Below, one piece after another: positions 58,568-64,000 of a DNA stretch of 64,000 bases. This DNA is from Thermomonas paludicola (GTDB lineage: Bacteria > Pseudomonadota > Gammaproteobacteria > Xanthomonadales > Xanthomonadaceae). Below the pieces are notes generated by a model. It did not search any database. It was not told the DNA's origin and saw only the letters and a list, made by a program, of their open reading frames with translations. Location: positions 1,240,001 to 1,304,000 of the forward strand of contig NZ_CP093311.1 of the NCBI RefSeq assembly GCF_024498955.1, written 5' to 3'. Position numbers and translations under genes: made by a program. Position 1 is the stretch's first letter; each line of letters begins with the position of its first letter.

Positions 58568-58602
58568 CAAGACCCATTCCTGCAGGGAGGCAACGAATGC
58601 TT

Positions 58603-58629
58603 ATACGCAAGCCAACGGAAATCCGATGC
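58603..58629 (-). promoter_or_regulatory. ECF-sigma promoter of the photolyase gene
   Basis: On the minus strand GCATCG, 16 bases, CGTATA. One base differs in the -35 from the other five sites; spacing is identical. Confidence 0.72.
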
Positions 58630-58891
58630 ACCGATCAGCAGGAGTCCCGTATTACTAATGACATAATATGCATTATGCGAAGTCAAGAGCTTGCGCGGCG
58701 CAATGTCACTGATCTGGTGATTGCCTCCAAAGATGTCTGCAGAGGCCTTCCTTGCTATGCATCCGCACTGTTGATGCCACGCCAGTTCAGAAAAGCATGC
58801 TGCAACCCTGCGCACGTCAGAAAATCATGCATCAGCGCCGACGCAGGTGGACTGATGCTCAAAGTAAAGTACGCAACGATAGGTGTACGGA
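58630..58891. other. AT-richer intergenic segment left of the KfrA-like gene
   Basis: About 260 bases without a credible gene, clearly less GC-rich than the core to its left. It contains the inverted repeat CATAAT-ATGC-ATTATG at 58662-58677. This may be the junction of the accessory segment, but no terminal repeats were found. Confidence 0.5.
58662..58675 (+). repeat. copy 1 of imperfect 14-mer CATAAnnTnCATTA
   Basis: CATAATATGCATTA, matching 11 of 14 bases with CATAACGTACATTA at 59898-59911. The two copies flank the KfrA-like gene. It may be a recombinase arm site; chance similarity between AT-rich stretches is possible. Confidence 0.35.
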
Positions 58892-59812
58892 TCATGCGGA
58901 ACGTTGTGATCTTTTGGGCGTACGCTTCAACTTTGTGCTTGACGTCGCCTGCTTGAGTGCTTTTTCCACGGCGGACGGCAGGCGCTGAAGGCGTGCCAAC
59001 TGAGCATCAAGAACTTCCGCTCGTGCACGCTGAGCCGCGGCATCACGACAAGCGTCCGCTGCTTCAGTCCGGGCGGCCTCGATGTCCTCGAGCTGAGATT
59101 TACGCGCCGCGTCATGCTCTCGGGTGACTGACGCCAATCGTTGTTTCAGTTCCAGTACCTCCTGCCGACCACGATCCACCTCAGCATGAGCCCGATCTTC
59201 GACAGCGCGGACATGTCGGATGAGGTCGTCTCGCTCTGAAGCTGCTTGATCCTGCTGTGTCTGCAGGCGTGCCTCTGCAACCTGACGCTGGCTTTCGGCT
59301 TCCGTCACGCGAGCATGAGCAGCCTCGCACTGACGAGCAAGTTCCTTATTCTGCCCCTGCAGTTGATGAACAAGGCGCTCCAGCTCCACTGCACGAGCCT
59401 GGGCGAGTTCCCGCAGTTGGGTAGCATCCGCGGCCTGTTGGCGCAGGAGGGCTGCTTCGTCACGGAACTCCTCTTTAGCGGTGTTCAACGCGGCTTGTTC
59501 GGCCTGCAGCGCCTCACTTCTTTGAGAAATCGCGATCTCTGCATTGGCGCGGGCATGTTCCATCGCAAGGGACCACCACTCTCCTGCCAGAGAAGCCACC
59601 GCATCTGGGGCTTTCGGCAACGCACGATGCGATTGTTGCTTCTGCAACCGCTCACCCAACTGCTTCCACCAAGTATCCAGCCACCGTGTGACGGTGTTGG
59701 GCGAACCGGTCCCCAAGTGCGCGCGGATGCGCTCGACGGTCGGGCGTTCTCCGGCGGCGACGATCTCGTCTGCGGCCGTATGGACGTCGGTTTCGGTGAT
59801 GCCCTTGGCCAT
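58892..59812 (-). CDS. KfrA-like DNA-binding coiled-coil protein (TnpT-like)
   Basis: A 306-residue protein. The KfrA N-terminal domain (about residues 5-110) has the predicted DNA-binding segment TVERIRAHLGTGSPNTVTRW. From about residue 95 to 280 it is one long coiled coil rich in Ala, Gln, Glu and Arg, ending in a basic tail. It is divergent from a tyrosine recombinase 105 bases away. TnpT of Tn4651, needed for cointegrate resolution, has the same build and the same position relative to TnpS. A plasmid-type regulator is the alternative. Confidence 0.8.
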   Translation of the reverse strand: MAKGITETDVHTAADEIVAAGERPTVERIRAHLGTGSPNTVTRWLDTWWKQLGERLQKQQSHRALPKAPDAVASLAGEWWSLAMEHARANAEIAISQRSEALQAEQAALNTAKEEFRDEAALLRQQAADATQLRELAQARAVELERLVHQLQGQNKELARQCEAAHARVTEAESQRQVAEARLQTQQDQAASERDDLIRHVRAVEDRAHAEVDRGRQEVLELKQRLASVTREHDAARKSQLEDIEAARTEAADACRDAAAQRARAEVLDAQLARLQRLPSAVEKALKQATSSTKLKRTPKRSQRSA

Positions 59813-59860
59813 GGCTTGTGCCTCCTATGTGGCCGCCCTACTCTGCTGTTTCCGTACTCA

Positions 59861-59931
59861 CGATAAGTGATGATTATCGCTAGTAGACACCCTATTTCAT
59901 AACGTACATTACATAGTATGAAACGAAATAG
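59861..59931. repeat. inverted repeats between the KfrA-like and recombinase genes
   Basis: CGATAA, seven bases, TTATCG (59861-59879), then TTTCATA, 15 bases, TATGAAA (59895-59923, overlapping the recombinase ATG) inside CTATTTC ... GAAATAG (59892-59931). An intergenic resolution site (rst) occupies this position in Tn4651-type elements, so these may be recombinase core sites or operators. Confidence 0.5.
59898..59911 (+). repeat. copy 2 of imperfect 14-mer CATAAnnTnCATTA
   Basis: CATAACGTACATTA, inside the larger inverted repeat upstream of the recombinase; see copy 1 at 58662. Confidence 0.35.
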
Positions 59932-60997
59932 CACATCGCTGACCAGCCCCGCGACGGCCACCCACTTGGTGCTGCCCGAGCAGTTAGCACAGCAAGCCGC
60001 AGATGCAGTGCGGGAATTGCTCGCGGAAGCGGCTGCGGCCAACACCACGCGCAGCTATGCCACCGCCCTGCGCTACTGGGCCGGCTGGCACCAGAGTCGC
60101 TACGGTATCGACCTGAGTTTGCCGGTCAGCGAAGCCGTGGTGATCCAGTTCCTGGTCGACCATATCCAGCGCAAAAACAAGACTGGTCTCGTCAGCGAAT
60201 TACCGCCCGCGTTGGATCAGGCGCTGGTGGCCGCCGGCCTCAAGGCCCGGGTTGGGCCGCTCAAGCTCTCGACCGTGGTGCAGCGCGTGGCCGTACTGTC
60301 CACCGCACATAAGCTCAAGCGTCTGGCCAACCCCTGTGAGTTGCCTAGCGTGAGAACGCTGCTCAGTCGCGCCCGACGTGCTGCGGTCAAACGCGGTGAG
60401 CGCCCGACTAAGAAGACCGCAATTACTCGGCCTGAGCTCGAGGCCATGCTCGCGACTTGCGATGCCAGCCTGGAGGGCCTGCGCGATCGCGCCCTGCTCT
60501 GCTTTGGGTTTGCCAGCGGTGGACGTCGTCGTAGCGAGATCGCTGCCGCCGACATGCGGGACCTACGCAAGGTCGGTGACGACGGCTACATCTACCGACT
60601 GGAGTATTCGAAGACCCAGCAATCGGGGGTGAAGGCGGATTCGACGCCGGACAAGCCGATCCTGGGACGTAGTGCCGAAGCGCTGACGGTCTGGCTCGAT
60701 GCGGCGGAGATACGCGAAGGGGCGATCTTCCGCCGGATCTGGAAAGGACGTGTTGGCCCTGCCCTACTCCCGGGCTCCGTGGCGTCGATTGTGAAACGTC
60801 GTGCCAAGCTCGCTGGTCTAGAGGGAGATTTTGGGGCGCATAGCCTGCGGTCGGGATTTGTCACGGAAGCAGGCAAGCAAGGCGTTCCGCTCCCTGCGGT
60901 GATGGCCATGACCGAACACCGTTCTGTGGCGAGCGTGATTGGCTACTTCCAAGCCGGAGCAGCGGAAGATAACCCTGCAGCTCGCCTGCTGAAGTGA
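59918..60997 (+). CDS. tyrosine recombinase (TnpS-like / integrase)
   Basis: A 359-residue site-specific recombinase. N-terminal SAM-like DNA-binding domain (NTTRSYATALRYWAGWHQSR). Catalytic domain with Arg in SGGRRRSEI (203-205), H308-x2-R311 (AHSLRSGF), H334 (MTEHRSV) and the nucleophile Y343 (VIGYFQ). All catalytic residues are intact. It is divergent from the KfrA-like gene, as TnpS is from TnpT. No adjacent transposase is seen in the window, so the module is detached, or the rest of the element lies elsewhere. Confidence 0.9.
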   Translation: MKRNSTSLTSPATATHLVLPEQLAQQAADAVRELLAEAAAANTTRSYATALRYWAGWHQSRYGIDLSLPVSEAVVIQFLVDHIQRKNKTGLVSELPPALDQALVAAGLKARVGPLKLSTVVQRVAVLSTAHKLKRLANPCELPSVRTLLSRARRAAVKRGERPTKKTAITRPELEAMLATCDASLEGLRDRALLCFGFASGGRRRSEIAAADMRDLRKVGDDGYIYRLEYSKTQQSGVKADSTPDKPILGRSAEALTVWLDAAEIREGAIFRRIWKGRVGPALLPGSVASIVKRRAKLAGLEGDFGAHSLRSGFVTEAGKQGVPLPAVMAMTEHRSVASVIGYFQAGAAEDNPAARLLK

Positions 60998-61324
60998 TAT
61001 GAACTCGTCGACGAATGGGCCAATAGCGGCCATTTCAACTTATTTGCTCGCAACTCCTGCCTAGAACTTGCCCGTCAATTCTGGCTTCCTAAGAAGTGAT
61101 TCGCCCAGGCGGCCAGATCATGCACCTTCACTGGCAGACTAGGCTAACAAGCCATGCACGTAGGCCCGGAGTCGCGCGCGGGCAGCAATCATGCCAGACG
61201 TCGTAGCACCAGCCCCTGCTCTCGTGCCCACCGTGCTGAAAGCAGTGTCGCATGCACCTCCCCGGTGCCCTCGCGCCCTTAGCTAGACTGCTGATTCCAC
61301 GCTCAGGCGGGATCACCATCGACC
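60998..61324. other. gene-free segment between recombinase and nuclease-like gene
   Basis: About 327 bases. A 63-codon minus-strand frame (61128-61319) has no ribosome site or recognisable sequence and is not called. A short repeat GGCC-AATAGC-GGCC is present near 61018. No terminal inverted repeat or tRNA fragment was recognised. Confidence 0.5.
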
Positions 61325-64000
61325 CTACTTATCTGGAACCGCTCCGCCGCCAAGGCGACTGCGCGCCAGCTCATCGAGCTTCCCCAATCGGACGAACTGC
61401 GTCGGCACTAGACGCGGCATGCGGCGCATGAACGGAAAGATGCGCGGGCATACGTACAGGTCCTCGATCCGCTGCTCGACGGCGGCACCCGCGGGCCACT
61501 TCAATAACTCCAGCAATCGAGCCGCGTGGGTTTCCAGGAACGCGTGTCGACGTGCGATCTTCGCCAACTGGCCGGTCGTCGGCGTCTTGCCGAAGACGTC
61601 TTCGCGAAGGCGCCGCATGTCCTTGATGCAAAACGCCGGCTTGTTGTACTTGCACTCGACCATGAACCACCGGTTGCCTTCCGGCTGGTACGCCAGCACG
61701 TCGAAATCGCCGACGTCCTCGAAGCCTTCTTTCTTGAATCGCCGATGGAAATCAACGCCATGTTCGACGTACGTCAGGTGGCGGCCGAGCACTTCGACGG
61801 CGCGCCGTTCCAGGTCCTGTTCGATGTGCTTCTTGATCGCCTCGGCGACGGCCTCGATCTCCGGATACCCAAGGTCGGCCGGCGGGTAGCCGTCCGAAAA
61901 CGTGCCACTCCAGATGCCGAAGGCGCGATGCGCCGCCGCGGCTCCCCACAACAGCCTGTCCTGCCCGACGCGCAGTACAGGGCGGATACCGTAGCGGTGC
62001 ACGCGCTTGCGGTGCTCCCAGATCGGCACATCGCTTGTTTCCATTTCGACACCGGCGAGCAGACACACACGGCTAGGGTCCAGCGTCAGAAAGTCCAACG
62101 CCGCCTCGATCTCGGTCGGAGGCACCGATTTCGGAACGTGCGCGACGATGGTCGCCAACACGTCCGCCTTCGACCCCTCGTACGACCACGCCAGCGGCAC
62201 CGCCCCTTGCTTGGCGCTCACCCACCGACTCAATACCGCCAACACGGGCAACAGGGTGGACATTGAGAAGCCAACGCTGTTCAGGAAGGCGGCATCGAGT
62301 TGCTTGTGCTGCGCCTCGTCCATTGACGCGACACTGTCTTCGTCAGCGCCGCGCTCTAGTAGCTTGTTGGCGGCTTCTTGCTGGTAAGCCTTGTCATCGT
62401 CGCCGTCGTAGAAAACTTCGGGGATGAAGTCGCTGTCCACGTTGACGCCACCGACTTCCAGTTCGTTATGCAAAGTGTCGCTGGCGCCATACAGCACCAG
62501 CAGCCAATCTGCCTGCGCAACCAGTAGTTGCCACTCCTCCACCGTGGGCACCCTGCCCCCTGCTTCGCCTCGGCTGTATGCCAACTCCAGCAGGTAGCGA
62601 ACATTTCGCGTCATCTGGATGAATTCTTCATGCACCTTAGCCTGTTGCTCAATGCGGTCGAAGTCGACGTCGTGCGTCAGGCTCATGCGAAGCCGCGTAT
62701 TCTCGCGGTCGTACTCGGCGACCAGATGATCGAACTGCTCGACCGCCAGGCGAACGAATGCCTGCCGATCAAACTGCCGGACGTGTTCGTGCACCAGCGC
62801 GCGGTAGCGATCTCGAATCTTGTCGATCACCACCTTGGCCGGCTTGAGCTCGTACCGACCCGGTGCGATGTCTTCGGCGCGAAACTCCATCGCCAGATCG
62901 CGCCGGGCCAGCTTGAAGTGCTCGAGTTCCGGCAACGTCGGATCGGGGTGATCAGGCACGTCTACTGTGCGCTCCCGATGCGAGAGGGTGAAACGCGGCG
63001 TTCGGTCGGCCGTCGCCGCCAATGTCCGAAGAACCTGCTCGTCCAGCGCAACGCCCATCGCCGCGCATGCGCCCCGAAGCCACTCGCCGGCACAGAAAGC
63101 CTCGAACCGGGCATCCGAAGCATCCTCCAGGTCCGCGGCGACCTGAGACAGATCAACCTCGACTTCCAGTACCAGAGAGTCGGCGTTACGTTCGCGGATC
63201 CTCCACGCGGTGAGGAGCGGCCCGGTCGACGACTCGCCGCCCCTCTCGTCTGGCAAGCGGTCCAGGTTGGCGTGGCAATGGGTCACGATGCGCTGATGCG
63301 CGAAAAGGTTCGCAGGAAACAACGCCGCCCGCTCATTCCACGCGTCCGCCACGCAATGGATGAACAACTCCAACAAGCCTCCATGCCGAGCCTCAAGGTC
63401 TTGCGCGTCGACATCAAGCATGAAATGCAAGGTGGGCACGACTCCATCGGCGCACCACGACAGCCGCGGATGGCCGCGATGGGTCAGCTGACGCAAGGTC
63501 TTGTCGGTGGGTTTCACCGACCACGCGGTGGGGTCGTCGTCGGGAAACCGGCGCGGCGCCGAAGACCAGAAATCTCGAAGTGCTTCAAACCGAAAATTAG
63601 ATCCGCCGTGTGGGTCGAGCATGATCATGGTCGGTCGAATCGCGCCGCCAATGAGCACGCCGTGTGACTGTCGATACGCGGCGAAGTGATCCATCGGACC
63701 GGTGAAGGGTGAGGCCGACTCCTCGTTGGCATCGACGAAGGCGAAATAGTCGTCAACGTCCTGCGATCGCTCCACCGACTCCACGAGCGATACCAGATCC
63801 ATCAGAAATAGGGTCCGGAGCGTGGACTCATGCGGGATCGCCACGGAGAAGCCTCCGGCGATCGGCGCGATGACGACCGCGAGAACGCGCACGACATCGG
63901 GCGAGCGTCCCTGAAGCGGTATGTGCACGATCTGGCCGGTGGCCAGTTCCTGGGCCACCAATCCATCGTATTCCTCGATCAAGGCGCGAAGCTGCTGCCC
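61325..64000 (-). CDS. large protein with C-terminal PD-(D/E)xK nuclease-like motif, 5' part outside window
   Basis: At least 885 residues of a protein I do not recognise. The frame stays open to the window edge, so the apparent TTG start at 63982 is not trustworthy and the N-terminus is missing. Near the C-terminus GDFDVLAYQPEGNRWFMVEC followed by KYNKPAF has the D-x(n)-E-x-K pattern of PD-(D/E)xK nucleases. The middle is helical and acidic, with no helicase or methylase motif seen. It lies next to a recombinase in an accessory segment, so a defence or DNA-processing role is possible but unproven. Confidence 0.7.
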   Translation of the reverse strand, partial: GQQLRALIEEYDGLVAQELATGQIVHIPLQGRSPDVVRVLAVVIAPIAGGFSVAIPHESTLRTLFLMDLVSLVESVERSQDVDDYFAFVDANEESASPFTGPMDHFAAYRQSHGVLIGGAIRPTMIMLDPHGGSNFRFEALRDFWSSAPRRFPDDDPTAWSVKPTDKTLRQLTHRGHPRLSWCADGVVPTLHFMLDVDAQDLEARHGGLLELFIHCVADAWNERAALFPANLFAHQRIVTHCHANLDRLPDERGGESSTGPLLTAWRIRERNADSLVLEVEVDLSQVAADLEDASDARFEAFCAGEWLRGACAAMGVALDEQVLRTLAATADRTPRFTLSHRERTVDVPDHPDPTLPELEHFKLARRDLAMEFRAEDIAPGRYELKPAKVVIDKIRDRYRALVHEHVRQFDRQAFVRLAVEQFDHLVAEYDRENTRLRMSLTHDVDFDRIEQQAKVHEEFIQMTRNVRYLLELAYSRGEAGGRVPTVEEWQLLVAQADWLLVLYGASDTLHNELEVGGVNVDSDFIPEVFYDGDDDKAYQQEAANKLLERGADEDSVASMDEAQHKQLDAAFLNSVGFSMSTLLPVLAVLSRWVSAKQGAVPLAWSYEGSKADVLATIVAHVPKSVPPTEIEAALDFLTLDPSRVCLLAGVEMETSDVPIWEHRKRVHRYGIRPVLRVGQDRLLWGAAAAHRAFGIWSGTFSDGYPPADLGYPEIEAVAEAIKKHIEQDLERRAVEVLGRHLTYVEHGVDFHRRFKKEGFEDVGDFDVLAYQPEGNRWFMVECKYNKPAFCIKDMRRLREDVFGKTPTTGQLAKIARRHAFLETHAARLLELLKWPAGAAVEQRIEDLYVCPRIFPFMRRMPRLVPTQFVRLGKLDELARSRLGGGAVPDK

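Noticed and set aside
58312-58956. plus-strand frame crossing the photolyase start and the AT-rich spacer
   Set aside because: Overlaps the photolyase promoter and coding region and has no domain; treated as chance.
61128-61319. 63-codon minus-strand frame in the spacer next to the recombinase
   Set aside because: No ribosome site, no homology I recognise, and cysteine/arginine-rich random-looking composition.

Overview
The window looks like chromosome of a high-GC gammaproteobacterium of the Xanthomonadaceae/Lysobacteraceae. The main evidence is gene order: ndk-rlmN-pilF-rodZ-yfgM-bamB-der without ispG or hisS between, ratA-rnfH facing bamE-fur next to smpB, and a divergent ppsA/ppsR pair. 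This is a judgement from order and protein character, not from a database search.

Layout. 1-3.7 kb: a beta-oxidation operon (TetR regulator, fadB-like, fadA-like) with a PsrA-type operator at its head. 3.8-8.3 kb: a tight five-gene operon of unusual content (TIM-barrel sugar isomerase-like, LuxS-like, dehydroquinate-synthase-like cyclase, UbiG-like methyltransferase, UbiA-like prenyltransferase) that resembles part of the Ebo cluster plus LuxS; it is a candidate undescribed biosynthetic pathway. 8.5-18 kb: ndk, rlmN, pilF, rodZ, yfgM, bamB, der, mobA, moeB-like and a DUF2272 protein. 18-25.6 kb: folD, guaB, guaA, a hipBA toxin-antitoxin pair, tadA and orn. 25.6-29.6 kb: a sensor-like diguanylate cyclase whose GGEEF motif is broken by one extra base, then an MscS channel.

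29.6-45.6 kb: two copper loci, a cus-type RND operon headed by a small exported Cys/His/Met-rich protein, and copZ/copA-cueR. They are tied together by three MerR-type promoters with 19-bp spacers and matching inverted repeats. Between them lie ppsA/ppsR, a DUF1249 gene, tRNA-Ala and tRNA-Glu, smpB, ratA, rnfH, bamE and fur.

46-58.6 kb: a compact photo-oxidative-stress regulon. An ECF sigma factor and its ChrR-type zinc/cupin anti-sigma sit among an eight-gene lipid-remodelling operon (desaturase, flavoprotein, DUF1365, two cyclopropane-synthase-like methyltransferases, DUF2878, DUF1295, lipocalin), folE, a lipocalin lipoprotein, a short NAD(P)-binding reductase and a photolyase. Six promoters in this region share GCATC[C/G], exactly 16 bases, then CGTA, which I read as the recognition sequence of this sigma factor.

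58.6-64 kb: an accessory segment with a KfrA-like coiled-coil protein divergent from a tyrosine recombinase (arranged like the TnpT/TnpS resolution module of Tn4651-type transposons), then a large protein of unknown family with a C-terminal PD-(D/E)xK nuclease-like motif that runs off the right edge. No rRNA genes, CRISPR arrays or complete insertion sequences were seen.
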